DNA of 64,000 nt from the NCBI GenBank assembly GCA_947000775.1, contig CAMQGK010000334.1:4722501-4786500 (forward strand). The letters run 5' to 3'. Shown piece by piece: positions 45,201 through 56,338 of the stretch. This DNA is from Pterois miles (Eukaryota; Chordata; Actinopteri; Perciformes; Scorpaenidae). Each line of letters opens with the position of its first letter. Positions within the stretch are counted from its first letter, which is position 1. The notes beneath the pieces were generated by a model. The model was given only the letters and a program-made list of their open reading frames with translations, did no database searches and had not been told where the DNA came from. The position numbers and the translations under genes are program-made.

Positions 45201-48200
45201 GGCTACCTCTGGGTCTGAAAAGTGAATGCTGAAGTGCCTTAAACTTGCATTCTTTCTAATATCCAGCAGGGGGCGACTCCTCTGGTTGCAAAAAAGAAGT
45301 CTGATTGTATAGAAGTCTATGAGAAAATGGGCCTACTTGATTTATTACCTCGGTAAATTATAAACATAAGTTTATAGTCTCAATCACTAGTTTTTATGTC
45401 TTCTTCAATACAGCATGATGTTCATTTAGTAAATTATGGTTCCATTTATAGTAAAATACACCAAAAAGCAAAAACATCTAATACAGCGTTTGGTTGTACT
45501 GAGCTCCATCTTCTCTTGTCACTTCTGGTTCCAAAAAACTAAGATAGCAACGGCCAAAATACAGAACTGGAAGCTTCAAAGCCGTAGTGCAGAAAGCAAC
45601 GGGTGACGTCTTGTTGACTACGTCCACTCCTTATATGCAGTCTACCTTGTTATTATTACCCATGGTTTTGGAGTGATACAGTCACATATGGGTGTAACAT
45701 GTAGGTGTCCGCATATACATACTGGAGGGAGCTACTGCTGATTTCATTCATGGATTTTAATTTATGTTTATGTACTTTATGTACTTAAAAAAACACACAC
45801 TGAGACAGACAGCTGATAAATTATAATTCAAATTTACTTCCTGATGTTTGTATGGGGTTAAAACATAAAAAACAGCTATGTAAGCTCCAGTTTTGAAAGC
45901 ATTTATCTCTCTGCTCCTCTCTCCCATTTGTCTCCAGTTTTCTCACATCCCGTCTCCCCCTCTCTGCTACCTCACCCATCTTTCTTTCACCTCGTTTCTC
46001 CCCCTGTGGAATACCAGCGACGGCTCTATCGAATGCATTGAATTACACCCATCACTGATTCACAGAGCAGAGAATAGGAACAGAGAGAAGTGCTTGTTTT
46101 CAGCTCCTTCCTCCTCTCGCTTTCTTGCTTCTCGTAGCCTGCTTGCCTCCTCTCCAGGAGCAGCGGGTTAATATGAACAGACAAACAAATGAGGGGCAAC
46201 AGCAGCATACTATATAGCAGAGCACAGAGGTTTGGGTTTGATTGACAGCCCAGGGGATTTGTCCTGTGCGAGAGGCGTGTTAGACGTCTAATTGCACCCG
46301 AAAGGCCTCTTGGGAGACAAATCCTCCATGCAGCAACAGAAGCTTCTGTGATGGATTCAGTATAATTGCCTTTAGAGCCTCACAGCATTTTCACCAAAGA
46401 GAGAGATGTTATTCCAGAGTAACGTCTGGATGTGTTCTCATCTTTACTTTAACATCTGTGCTCCATTTGTTTGGTTTTATTGATCACTGTTAATCCAGTT
46501 AATCTGAATGATAATCTGCATCGGCCTGTGAAGAATTAAGACACGCCATGAACGCTCACAACAATCAGTCAAACCTCTCCGTCTTTGCTTTACTGACGAT
46601 GCTTTCTCCTTTCTCTTCCCTCCAGAGGGTACATGTACGCGGGTCTGGAGTTCGGAGCAGAGTGCTACTGCGGTCACAAGATCCAGGCACCCAATGCTTC
46701 AGATAGCGAATGCAATATGGAGTGTAAAGGAGAGAAGAGCAACCTGTGTGGAGGAGCCAACCGACTGTCCATCTACAGGTTGGAGCTGAGCCAGGAGTCG
46801 GCACGCCGCTGTGAGTCCGACACTCTGCTACAACCACAAAGAGTCCCCCTGGGCTGATGCTTGATGTCCATGTGCTGAGAATGAGCAGACCTGCGTGTAC
46901 CAACAATATCCACTGAGGCACAAAGATGCTATTTTGATCCAGAAATCTAACAAGCCTGTCTGTTTCGAGGGGAAATATTTGTTTTATTTTGGGTTAATGC
47001 CACAGAGTTGGGAGCAGGCTGCTCTGTAGTGTTTACCTCTTTCCCCGGAGAGCTGTGCTACCTACGTAGCCCAGCTAGCCGTGGTCTGCATCCTAAACAC
47101 TCGCTGCTGTCTGCTGCTGGAAAAGTGAAGTGAAGGGCTGATTAGCAGAAGTAAAAAAGACCTGTGTTGAGATAGTTTGTTGCAATTTTTTTAAAAAAGT
47201 CCCGACCACAGGGGTTTCACACCTTCTACTTCTTCTCTGCTCTTCCTTTTCCCTTATCTGCCTACTTCTTAGAAATAGTCTGCTAACATGAAAGGAGTTA
47301 GTATACACACCTATGGCAAACATTTAAGCAACTCCTGAATCTAAATGATCTTACTTTCCTCATCCAGTTCAGTTCTGTTTGTTTATTATTATTTTCATTT
47401 CTGCTTTTTTTTCCTCCTGCTTGCCATCAGACTGCTGAATAAGCTCTTCATGTTCGTGTTTTCACCTCTGACCGTGATCTCCGTCATGTGAACATCAAAG
47501 CGGAAATGCAGGAAATGTGTTGAGGTGGCTGTTTTGTGGTTTTCACCACATGTAGAGACCATTACGGTCACATGGTTGAGTGATTTCAGTAAAAGTTAAA
47601 TGCTATAATAATCCTGCAAAGACATTATAATGCATTATTTCCTTTGTCTTGTTATTATACAGCCGGTTGGTTAGCAAAGCAGATTATGTTTGTCTACATT
47701 TCACTCAGCTGCATGTTTGCATCAGTGATCTTATTGGTGAAGACCTTGTATGTGACATATCTGTTTGACTACTGCGTGTGTGTGATGCTAGTCACCGGAG
47801 AGCACAAAGAAGCATCTTGAAAATATACTGCAGAGAAATGAAGAGGGCAAGGACATGGCATTAAGAATGCAACTTTTAGTCAGGGAAAAAGGTCAAAAAT
47901 AAATAAAACTTTAGATATACACACATGGCTAGAGATAATTTGCAAGAGGTGTTACCTTAAAGCCTGACAGCCCTGATAGTTCAGACCAGCTCAGCACGTT
48001 TTGGCAGCATGAACTTAAATAGGAAGAAATACAGCAGTGGCACAGCTCCATGTCTACATTTTATTCAGCGATGTTTGAACAAGCAGGCGGTCTTCATCAT
48101 GGTATCTGTCACTGTGAAAAGCTTTTAGTGTGTTTTCTTCCTCTGTTGTAAATGCTTAACAGTCTGTTGACCGCAAATATCTTCATATGTACATCAGCAC

Positions 48201-51200
48201 AGCTGACATCTTGACAGCCTGAAATCAATGTGAAATTGATGTTTGGATTTTCTTCTGCGGCGACTTAAAACAGCGGTTTTCAACCCGCCGACGCGATTCT
48301 GCTCTCGACCTTCCTGTCACAGGCTCCATGTGATAAACAGTTTAATCTTGATTTAAAAGCACTTCCTGTTTTCAGCTCGATATGTTTAGATTTTTCATTG
48401 GAAAAAGTGGTTTAATCATCCTGTAATTAAGATATGTGTGGAGTAGCAAATTGAAAATAGTAGGGATTCACCAATCTGACTTTTTTTAGTACCATACCCG
48501 GGATGATACCAGTACCGGTTTTTAATTAATAAGCTGTGTGAACCACAATGCCTGGTACATAAACTACACCTACAGTAGGGAGCTGCTGCTGAAACTAGAC
48601 AGGAATGACATAATAAACAACGATAATAGCAGCGCATCAATAGTAATTTGTTGCATCTGCTGACATGACAATGGAGCCAAGTAAACACTATGCATAATCA
48701 TAACTGAATCATAATAGACTATACTTATTTCACCACACAACACAAATGACCACGAGCAGCAGTGGGGCTTACAGTAATATAGTATATACAGTATACTGTA
48801 AGCTATATACCGTAGCGTGTTGGGGATGTGTGGGCGGAGTTCTCCCAACATGCCTTTGGACACTGTTTGTGTTCAGCTCCTGTTATACATGTTTACTGGT
48901 AGAGTACTGTCACATTGTAGCAAGACATCTTTTTGTACCACAAGTTAAAGTGTAGTGTAGGCCGCACGGTGGTGGAGTGGTGAGCACTGTCGCCTTACAG
49001 CACAGCACTGGCGACCTGTCCAGGGTGTACCCCGCCTTCACCCAATACCAGCTGGGATTGGCTCCAGCCCCCCCGCGACTCCTAATGGGATAAGCGGTTG
49101 AAGATGGATGGATAGAGTTAAATTAGTGAGTCAGTAAATGACCTCCCGTATGTGGGGATGGATGCGAGTGTGTAAAAGTCAAGCTGAACTTCATTAAAGA
49201 GGACTTCCTGGTTCAGAGTTCACCTCTCTGCCTCTCTCTTGCATAAAGAAACTTAAGCTCCGCTACAATATATTAAGGTTGGACCCAAATATTTGGCACC
49301 AGAATCTTTTTAATTAAACCAAAAAACGTATTGCAGCGCTATGCTGTCCACCTAAGCTAGGAATGAAGGAATGGCAAAAGACTGCATTACACACAGGGTT
49401 GCAGCCCAGCAATGCACATACACATCGGCCTCAAAAAGCCGCAAACGTATCACTGAGGTATGTCTTTACTCACACACATGTATTTACAGGTTTTGATAGT
49501 GATAGTGAGTTGTCTAAGCATATCAAAAAGGGGCAGGCCCCAATCTGGGAGACGTGACTGGGATCATTATTTTATGTGTAAAGCAACATCAGGCTTGACA
49601 CACTGCTTTCCTAACTTTGTAAAAGAAAATTTAACAAATACAAACTAGATACTGTATATGTTTACTGAATTGTTTAATATCAAAATAATACATTAATAAT
49701 GAAATTAATGCAGTAACAAATAAGTCAAAACTTAAATAAAAGAAAATTATGCTATCGGTATCGGTGCATCCTTGACACTGGGGACTGAGCCTGAATTTTA
49801 CAGCTAAACTAACAACTCCCTGTGAAAGACAGAAGCAGCTCCTCTCTGCTGTTGTGATTTATAGTCTATCCATCAGACCAGAGAGAGGATCTGAGATTAA
49901 AGGTCATCAACACACTGCAGGGATGCTAGAGCTGCTATTGGTTGAGTCTGCCGGCCGGTCAGGGCCTCATAGACTGGGAGAGAGTCCCAGTGGGATCGCT
50001 TCATGAGGGGTCAGTGGATAGAGGCCAAGCTGATGAAAGCTGTGCTCAGTAACCATAAAACTGGAGTATTTTGTGTGTGTTTTTTTCCTCCTGTTGGTGA
50101 AAAACATTTTTATTTTGTTCTGTTTCAGATGGCAGTGCCATTTTCAAAGGGTGTTTCCACAGGCCAGATAATGTCACGCTGGCACTTCCCGTCAGCGCGG
50201 TCATCAAAAACATGTCTGTGGACAAATGTGTGGACATGTGCACGGAGAGGGTGAGTGAGGTTTTGGATTTTGGATACGTTTGTACACGCGAGTGTGTCTT
50301 CAGTGTTTAATGGTGGCTGTGTTTCAGGAGAAAACGCTGGCTGTCCTGGCTGGAGATCGATGTCACTGCGGCTTCCCGACTCCTCTCTTCTCCCTCCATG
50401 AACTGGAGGACGAGGGCATGTGTCTCCACCGTTGCCACGGTGAAGACTTCGAAAGCTGTGGGAACGCCGAGTACTTTGTGGTGTACCAGACTCAGGTTCA
50501 AGGTAATGTTTGGTGTCTCACAGCAGTATATAATGAGCACATTGGAATAAGTCAGTCACACCCTGCATGCAGGAAACACATCAAGCTATTCTTATACACC
50601 GTTCATAGCTATACGTACGAAAAGTAATGCATGCTAATTCCCCATGAAAACAAAACGGTGTATAATTCATGTAACTGTGAATCCGGAAATATAAAGAGTG
50701 GCGAATGTTGCATAGGGAGGAGGTTGGGATGGATGGGTGGGTCTAAAAATACAGAAACCAGGAGACCGGCGTTTATGTCCCTGTAAAACCAGAAGTTAAC
50801 GTTGATTTATTTAATGGACTTAAGTAACACCACTTCCAGTTATTTAAAGTCAAACCATGATCTTTTCCTAAACCTGACCATGTTGTCTTGTTGCCTAATC
50901 CTACGGAAGTTGATTCCTGTGAAGACAAAAGTTTATTTTGAAAAGGCTGTATGCCATGTAACGAGGGGAAACACTCAGAAACACGAAGAAAATGTACAAA
51001 AAAGGAGGAATAATTTTTTCGCCAGATATGCAAACTGGTGCATGAGAATATGTTGAATATGTACATGCACATTGACAGCACGGTGCACCAAGTGTCAAAA
51101 TGCTGAGCTCTTAAACTAGCAAATAGCGGACTCCTCCCAAGTTTGGCTTGTTTCTTTTTTCCTCACCTCTGTGTACTAGAGCCCAAACACAGTACACACC

Positions 51201-54200
51201 TTATATCAGCTGCTGACAATCATCTATTTAATATATAAATGTTTTATAATCTACATTTTTTGTATATATGATCAAGAGTTGTTTTTTTTCTTTTTGTTTT
51301 ATTTGCGTTTATTAATCATTTGAAATAATTTAATTTCCAATAAAGTTTACTTTAAAGGTGCTAGATGCTAAATTGGTAACATTTCTATTGCCTCTGCACG
51401 GCTCTCAACATGGCGACAGCTGAGCCGGCAGCTCTCAGCTAACGGTGCAGCGCTAACAGTGAAAACAACAGCAACACTGCTGACAGGGCAAACAGTGTTA
51501 ACCTCAGGGGGAACCAGAAGGTGGGTGCTACACTTCAGCGTTGTAGGTCGGGACAGCGTTATCAGCTGTAACCACCATCTGACGGTTTATTTAGTTCAGC
51601 TGTAAAATATCCCGTCCCACGCATACCTTTATCACCATGTCATCATGTCTCTAACATATGCGTTTTTGTGGACAGTGTTTCCTCAATGCACCAGGCAGCT
51701 GTAGCTTGGATCAGCAGAAACGCAGAGCCCAGTAAACAAAAAAAAAGGTTTAATGCTGTGCAGTAAAAAATGAATAAAAAAAAAAAAAACAAGAACAAGC
51801 TGCAGGGGGAAGTGAACTTCATGTAAATATCCTGGACAAGTTGTACACGTCTGCACGTACTGCCTATTTTACTTGTGTTTTTCCAGTATCAACGTCACAC
51901 ATTAATGTCAGTAAGTGGGCGTTGTTAGGCAATCTATGATGAAGAGAAAACAGTCAATTGACCCACACACAACAAAACATATCACCAGAATGTGTCTATA
52001 TCCCCAAATTTAGACCTTTGACCTTTTTCTCCCATGATGTTAAATGTCTTTGCCACAAACTTACAGTGTTTCACAACTTTTGGTCTTTAGCCCCTGTTAC
52101 AGAAAATGTCAATAAACAGGAAGTGGCTAACTTTAAGTATCTATTTGAAGCTTGATTGTGTTGAGCAACTTGTCAAATATTTTGCAGAGTCATAATTCAC
52201 TTCATTTACATCTTTCACCTCACATTTGTAGGCAATGTCACAGATAATGCCCATGATTATTACTGTAGATTTTTTCAGTCATTCTGTAATACAACAAATC
52301 AATACTAAAGCCTGTCTGTCATTGCGTTTTGTCAGATAACCGCTGCATGGACCGGCACTTCCTCCCCACTCGTGCCAAGCAGCTGGTGGCCCTCGCCAGT
52401 TTCCCCGGAGCCGGCAACACCTGGGCTCGCCATCTCATTGAACTCGCCACTGGCTTCTACACCGGCAGCTATTACTTTGATGGCTCCCTTTACAATAAAG
52501 GTACCCATCGACATTAATCAGACATGATTCGCAAACATATTCATCAATAAATACGGTGATATGATTAAATGTATCCACGGTGGGATCGTCATTGTGTCAC
52601 AGGTTTTAAAGGGGAGCGGGACCACTGGCGGAGTGGGAGGACGATCTGCATTAAAACCCATGAGAGCGGCAGGAAGGAGATTGAATCCTTTGACTCCAGC
52701 GTGCTCATGATCCGAAACCCCTACAAAGCCCTCATGGCTGAATTTAACAGAAAATATGGAGGCCATATTGGATTTGCTTCCCAGGCCCACTGGAAAGGAA
52801 AAGGTGAGCTGCTGTAGTCACTACATTGTGCAGTATATAAGAATGCAAACTATACACATACATACATACATATATACAAACAAACAAAAAAAACCTTTTC
52901 AAACCAAACAGCTGGAGACGTTTCATTTTCAAACTACGATGTCAGATTTTGATGTGCACGCTGGCTCTGATTAAAGCTTTCAAACAAGTGAAAACATATT
53001 TTTGGTAACTGACTGCAAGATAGTCAAGACAGGAAACATATTTTTTCAGTTTATGAAGCAAAGTGTAAGAACCTATGAGCATATAGCCAAACTATCCAGT
53101 TGAAGGACAAATGTGGGGCTAAATACCTCCTCCAGCCCTACTGAATTAAATGGAAAGCTAAATTTGGCACCAATGTCTTCACTGACAGTATGTGGTAATA
53201 TTTAGGGAACTGGGAAATGGTCTATAGTGACGTAGAATGGTAAGGAAATGGAGGAAATGAGCAATAAATCTCTGACTGTTTCAGTGGTTTTGACCTTAAA
53301 CTGATGTGGCTGAGCACAAAAAACCATTTCCAACATGATATAAGGCACGATCTGTCTGTTCTTAAAAATGAGAAATGAAATAATTAGCTAACCAAACACA
53401 ACCTCAGTCACTTTGAGTCGGATCATCAGTTGTATCTCCTGGTAAAACCTGCTTGTTCCTCAGACTCTCATGCTACATTTAATTAGGAAACAGGATATAT
53501 GTATATGTTTCCATCCTTCAGGGACATTGTAATAGTTGTGAGGATTAGGCACTAGACACTTAGACACACACAGCAATAGTTTGACATTTTGGGGAATATG
53601 TTTGTTTTTTGTGGGAGAGTTAGATGAGGAGATTAAAACCAGTCTCACATCAGTCTGTTCAATATGAAGCTACAGCCTAGAGCTAGTTATTTTAACACAA
53701 AGACTGGAAATGGGGAATCAGCTAGCCTGGTTTTGTCCAAAGTTAACAAAATCAGCACGTTATATCTTATTTGGCTCTGAGCCATTGCCAGGCATCCAAA
53801 AAACAGTCTGCCGTATAACCCGCATAACCCCTCATAAAACGGCAAAGTGACGTGTTTGTTCCTTGGGTTTTTGTACAGATTAAAAGCACAAAATATACGG
53901 TGGTGGTAGATGACTAGGACAGCTGTTTCCAGTTGTTTCCAGTCGCTGAGCTAAGCTACGCTAATGGACTGCTGGCTTTAGCTTCATATTTAATAGATAG
54001 ATGTGAGAGTGGTATCAAACTTCCAATCTAACTTAAAAAAAAAAAAACTATTCCTTTAAGAAAGCTGTTTCTATGTGAGAACAGAACGTTTTAAACCTTG
54101 TGCATAGCTCCTTTATGTTACAGCATGTACATGTATCCAAGTAACTTCACTACAGAAATCGTTCGTCTGTAATAACTAGCTACTTGATTTATAATGTTGA

Positions 54201-56338
54201 TATTAATATATGATATTAAGACAATGCGTTGTTACAGACTTAATGTGTCCCTTTTTGGACATTTAGTCTTACATCCAGTGTGTCATCCTGCATTGTGCAA
54301 CCACTCAATAATGTGTCAGCACTATTTAGTCAAGTTAAATTCCTCTTGAGTCTATTTGATGATTAAAAAAAGGTTATAAAAAGGCTGTTGTTCATGGTAT
54401 CATTAAAGAAATGAACCCTCTGGGTCCAGTAAGTCTTTCTCTATAAAATGTTAGGCCCTTTGCTGAGATATATCTATATTTAATGCATATTCTGCTTTTC
54501 TTAGAGCATTCACCCTCCTAAAGTGTGTTTTGGTAACCACGGCAACTGGTTTTGTCTGGTCTGTCTCACTTTCTGTAAGGCTTAATCGATTTTCAAGAGG
54601 CTGGAGAGTTGCCGACCCAGCAGTTGCCTCTCTTTGTGGAAACATCAGCACATTTGGCCTGCCGTTTCCGATGAATGTTTATTCCTTCTGTTGGTGGGGA
54701 AATGATGCACTGACATCAGTAAAGACAAAAGCTTTTTGACAGCTGCCACCTCAAATACGGCGAGGGGATCCGAGGAGAGTCAGCATGACATTGTGTTTTG
54801 GGTGACACGTGTACGATCCGATGCGCTCACCTCTGCAGGGGGAGGCTGTGGGGCTCAGATGATGTTACTGACACTGATGCCTTCCAGGGTGGCCCCATAA
54901 AGTCAACTCAGGGGCAAGTGTAACTTTATTTTGGAGGGTATGTCATTTTACAAGTGTGTTATTCTGTCACCTGGTGGCTTTAGTTAAAAGCCCTTACATA
55001 AACCCCTTTAGTTTGGGTTTTTAAAGTCAACCCCTCTGCTAATAAGAACTAAGTATCTTAACTAAATCTGATATTCAGTCAAACATTAGCAGAACAGGAT
55101 GTTCACGGTAAAGCTGCAATTATTTTAGTTCCTTCTTTCTGTTTTAAGCTCTGGTTTCTTTTGAAAGCCAGATAGCAAGAAGTGACCCAGTGCCGTCAGA
55201 GAAGCAGTTCCTCAGTGTTTCTATACAGCATATAATATTCTGTCCACTATGCCTCTCTCATTGGTTTCTGAGACAGCACTGCAAACTCAGCAGGCTTTAA
55301 ACTTTAACGACGACCTCTCCTCACAGTAAAGATGCGTGCTAATGCAGCACAGCTCCTGCCAGCAGCCGCTTTTATGGGCCAGTAGATTATCAATGGGTAA
55401 AAGTTGCAAGCGAAGGATTTTTCCTATATTGCCTCTGCAGTTTGACTGACGACCAAGAATGTCGTTACTGTCCAGTTATTTCAGAAATGACATCATGTTC
55501 CCTGCCGTGAATTGAGTCGCACTTCTGAAGCTAAATTACATCAGTATTTGGCTATCATGACGCTCACTTTGCCTTCATTCAGTCCCCAGTTTGACTTTTC
55601 TTGTTTCATCTTTTTTTGCATTTTTTTCCAATGCTTTCTGATGAGATCAGGGCCTGTATTTATCAGACTATTCTGCTATTACTGCTCTGAACATGCATGT
55701 GATTAACTGTCCACTTGAGAGCTGCTATAAAACATTACTCCTAGACTTCGCTGTAATAAGGAGGAAATTGATAAATGTGCCTCATTCTTCAGTTTTAGCA
55801 AAGAACCTTTTACTGGTTGAGTTATTCTGTACTGATACTGAGTTATTCTTAAAGGTCTGATAAATACGGACCCTGATTTCTTCGGTAAAATGAGCCGAGT
55901 AGTTGTACTTTCTTCCATGCTTCAATTTGCCCAATATAATGCTGTCTTTGCTGATTTATTTTCTGTTCTCTCATTCGTCCTGCAGAATGGCCTGAGTTTG
56001 TAAAGAACTATGCTCCATGGTGGGCGTCCCACACGTTGGACTGGCTGACTTATGGGAAAGTCGTCCACGTGGTCCACTTTGAGAACGTGAAGAGGGACTT
56101 GTTCTCCCAGCTGAAGGGGATGGTTCAGTTTCTGGGTTTGAAGGTTTCTGAGGACCGTCTTCTCTGTGTCGAGGGCCAGAAGGATGGAAACTTCAAGCGA
56201 TCTGGGCTACGAAAGCTTGAATATGACCCCTATACTCCTGAAATGCGAGCGAACATCAACGAACTGATCAGAACAGTCGACGCTGCCTTGAGGAAAAGGA
56301 ACATGTCTGGAGTTCCAGAGGAATATATGCCAAGATGA
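38887..56338 (+). CDS. wscd2: wscd2: WSC-domain sulfotransferase 2, eight coding exons
   Basis: Joined exons 38887-39277, 43365-43479, 46626-46810, 50129-50250, 50328-50502, 52336-52500, 52603-52803 and 55986-56338 total 1707 bases, or 568 residues and TGA. All junctions are GT/AG and phases agree throughout. Human WSCD2 is 565 residues (memory). The layout is a short cytosolic basic N-terminus (RYFRRKPVRFF), one signal anchor at about 19-41, a stem, WSC domain 1 at about 131-225, WSC domain 2 at about 235-325, and a sulfotransferase domain at about 345-560. The PAPS 5' loop is SFPGAGNTW at 351-359, and a 3'-phosphate-type segment surrounds LMIRNPYKA (419-427). WSC domains are Cys-rich carbohydrate-binding modules. 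The family is reported to sulfate sialic acids in the Golgi. Sequons lie at N192, N245, N258 and N557. Synteny with cmklr1 favours wscd2 over wscd1. Confidence 0.95.
40446..40895. repeat. Teleost gtaaaagta-type MITE, copy 1
   Basis: Carries gtggaagaagtacgcagatccttt, gttacaagtgaatgtccttcattca, actgtacttaaagtagtcatg, ttcagacaaatgtag..gagcaaaaagtacaatattt and ttgagtaaatgtactttcca in order. This is a common percomorph non-autonomous element (hAT-like by its ggtggaa tips; memory). Confidence 0.65.
41022..41800. repeat. gtaaaagta-type MITE, copy 2, split by a TTAA MITE
   Basis: The left part gtggaataaatattcagatactttgc and the right part gtacaggcag...gtcagatacatg...gtacaatatttctgg...gtggagtagagatataaagtagcatgaaat...gagtaaatgttccaccag belong to one repeat. 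They are interrupted at a TTAA by the element at 41044-41465. Confidence 0.65.
41044..41465. mobile_element. TTAA MITE with flanking TTAA duplication
   Basis: Tips TTAAAGGAGCAGTGTG (41044-41059) and CACACAGGTCCTTTAA (41450-41465) are imperfect inverted repeats. TTAA is present at both ends, and the host repeat reads continuously (tactttgc-TTAA-gtacaggc) when it is removed. That is direct evidence for insertion at a TTAA site, the piggyBac-type target. It shares blocks with 6815-7168. Confidence 0.8.
43365..43479 (+). CDS. wscd2: wscd2 coding exon 2 (WSC domain 1, first half)
   Basis: 115 bases, starting after ctcttttcag. It encodes AKYIGCYIDDTQKRALRGVS then FFDYKKMTVFRCQDNCAE, with the first WSC cysteines. 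It ends after two bases of codon 169 at AAG|GTATGA. Confidence 0.93.
43880..44475 (+). mobile_element. L2-like LINE 3' end, internally deleted
   Basis: Broken frames give RT C-terminal text of L2/CR1-type LINEs: a LRPSLS-like start near 43987, then ETLIHAFITSRINYCNSML (about 44019-44074) and KLQYIQNAAARLLTHC (about 44102-44149). The element ends with the L2-typical aaaagtgctatataaataaaatg at 44450-44472. Part of the region between is missing or scrambled. Confidence 0.7.
45190..45650. repeat. Common teleost dispersed repeat
   Basis: Contains ggtggctacctctgggtctgaaaagtgaatgctgaagtgcc, ccagcagggggcgactcctctggttgcaa and caaagccgtagtgcagaaagcaacgggtgacgtc. These blocks are remembered as one of the commonest percomorph non-autonomous repeats. 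Superfamily not assigned. Confidence 0.55.
46626..46810 (+). CDS. wscd2: wscd2 coding exon 3 (WSC domain 1, second half)
   Basis: 185 bases, starting after cccctccag-type acceptor AG at 46624-46625. It encodes GYMYAGLEFGAECYCGHKIQ with the CYCG core, then the CNMECKGEKSNLCGGANRLS segment and SIYRLELSQESARR. It ends CGC T|GTGAGT, one base into codon 231. Sequon NAS at residue 192. Confidence 0.94.
48461..49775. mobile_element. hAT-like non-autonomous element with nested repeat
   Basis: The left tip tagggattcaccaatctgac at 48461-48480 and the right tip atcggtatcggtgcatcctt at 49754-49773 are imperfect inverted repeats of the gggatgcaccgat type common in fish. The interior includes accggt-rich text near 48500 and a nested cacggtggtgg repeat at 48961-49115. 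No coding capacity was recognised. Confidence 0.55.
48961..49115 (+). repeat. Cacggtggtgg/ggatggatgga retroposon tail, internally deleted
   Basis: Reads gccgcacggtggtggagtgg, tggcgacctgtccagggtgtaccccgcc, cagctgggattggctccagccccccc, gggataagcgg and ggatggat. It matches the 3' part of 63035-63342. The middle portion seen in that copy is absent here. Confidence 0.75.
50129..50250 (+). CDS. wscd2: wscd2 coding exon 4 (WSC domain 2, first half)
   Basis: 122 bases after tctgtttcag. It encodes GSAIFKGCFHRPDNVTLALP and the SVDKCVDMCTER segment. Sequons NVT (245) and NMS (258). Ends in phase 0 at AGG|GTGAGT. Confidence 0.94.
50251..50327 (+). other. wscd2 intron 4 (77 bp)
   Basis: Very short phase 0 intron, GTGAGT...TTTCAG. 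Compact introns of this size are normal in teleosts. Confidence 0.9.
50328..50502 (+). CDS. wscd2: wscd2 coding exon 5 (WSC domain 2, second half)
   Basis: 175 bases. It encodes EKTLAVLAGDRCHCGFPTPL, the acidic ELEDEGMCLHRC segment and FESCGNAEYFVVYQTQVQ. It ends one base into codon 330 at CAAG|GTAATG. The CHCG core mirrors the CYCG of WSC domain 1. Confidence 0.94.
50690..51100 (-). repeat. Dispersed gttaggtttagg-family repeat, copy 4 (inverted)
   Basis: On the - strand it shows attttgaaaagactgg-like ttcaaaataaac, taggcaacaagacaac, gtcaggtttaggaaaagatcatggttt and gtgttacttaagtcc, in the same order as 18490 and 32930. Confidence 0.65.
51353..51610. mobile_element. TTAA-type MITE, family of 27384-27776
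   Basis: The left tip ttaaaggtgctagatgctaa is followed by catttctattgcctc, gctaacagtgaaaac, cagggggaaccagaaggtgggtgctac and gttatcagctgtaacc. The blocks parallel 27384-27560. The right half is missing. Confidence 0.6.
52336..52500 (+). CDS. wscd2: wscd2 coding exon 6 (PAPS 5'-phosphosulfate loop)
   Basis: 165 bases after gttttgtcag. It encodes NRCMDRHFLP, then KQLVALASFPGAGNTWARHL with the PAPS-binding loop, then TGFYTGSYYFDGSLYNK. Phase 1 at both ends (AAAG|GTACCC). Confidence 0.95.
52501..52602 (+). other. wscd2 intron 6 (102 bp)
   Basis: Short phase 1 intron, GTACCC...GTCACAG. Confidence 0.9.
52603..52803 (+). CDS. wscd2: wscd2 coding exon 7 (sulfotransferase core)
   Basis: 201 bases. 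It encodes FKGERDHWRSGRTICIKTHE (candidate catalytic His/Lys region, residues 386-405), SSVLMIRNPYKALMAEFNRK with the 3'-phosphate-contacting Arg/Ser-type segment, and GFASQAHWKGK. Ends AAAG|GTGAGC, phase 1. Confidence 0.95.
52804..55985 (+). other. wscd2 intron 7
   Basis: 3.2 kb, phase 1. It contains a TTAAAGGAATAGTT MITE (53573-54059). The rest is unremarkable AT-rich sequence, with acatacata microsatellite-like text near 52856-52872. Confidence 0.8.
53573..54059. mobile_element. TTAAAGGAATAGTT-family MITE, near full length
   Basis: The left part caatagtttgacattttggggaatatg, gagagttagatgaggaga, atatgaagctacagcc and aaagactggaaa...agctagcctgg is mirrored at the right by gctggctttagcttcatattta, gtgagagtggtatcaa, cttccaatctaac and the tip aactattcctttaa (54046-54059). 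It is a very common percomorph element. The left TTAAAGG tip has decayed. Confidence 0.8.
55986..56338 (+). CDS. wscd2: wscd2 coding exon 8 (C-terminus)
   Basis: 353 bases including TGA at 56336-56338, after cgtcctgcag. It encodes EWPEFVKNYAPWWASHTLDW, VVHVVHFENVKRDL, CVEGQKDGNFKRSGLRKLEY (KDGNFKRSG is the typical C-terminal sulfotransferase PAPS-contacting loop) and the ending SGVPEEYMPR. One possible sequon, NMS, at residue 557. Confidence 0.95.

Larger units (their letters stand above)
43480..46625 (+). other. wscd2 intron 2
   Basis: 3.1 kb, phase 2. It holds an L2-like LINE relic and a dispersed repeat, listed separately. A repeat-free stretch at about 46230-46330 could be regulatory. 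Confidence 0.8.
46811..50128 (+). other. wscd2 intron 3
   Basis: 3.3 kb, phase 1. It holds a hAT-like element with another repeat nested in it (listed). No other exon seen. Confidence 0.8.
50503..52335 (+). other. wscd2 intron 5
   Basis: 1.8 kb, phase 1. It carries an inverted gttaggtttagg-family repeat and a TTAA-type MITE half. No exon beyond those listed. Confidence 0.8.
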
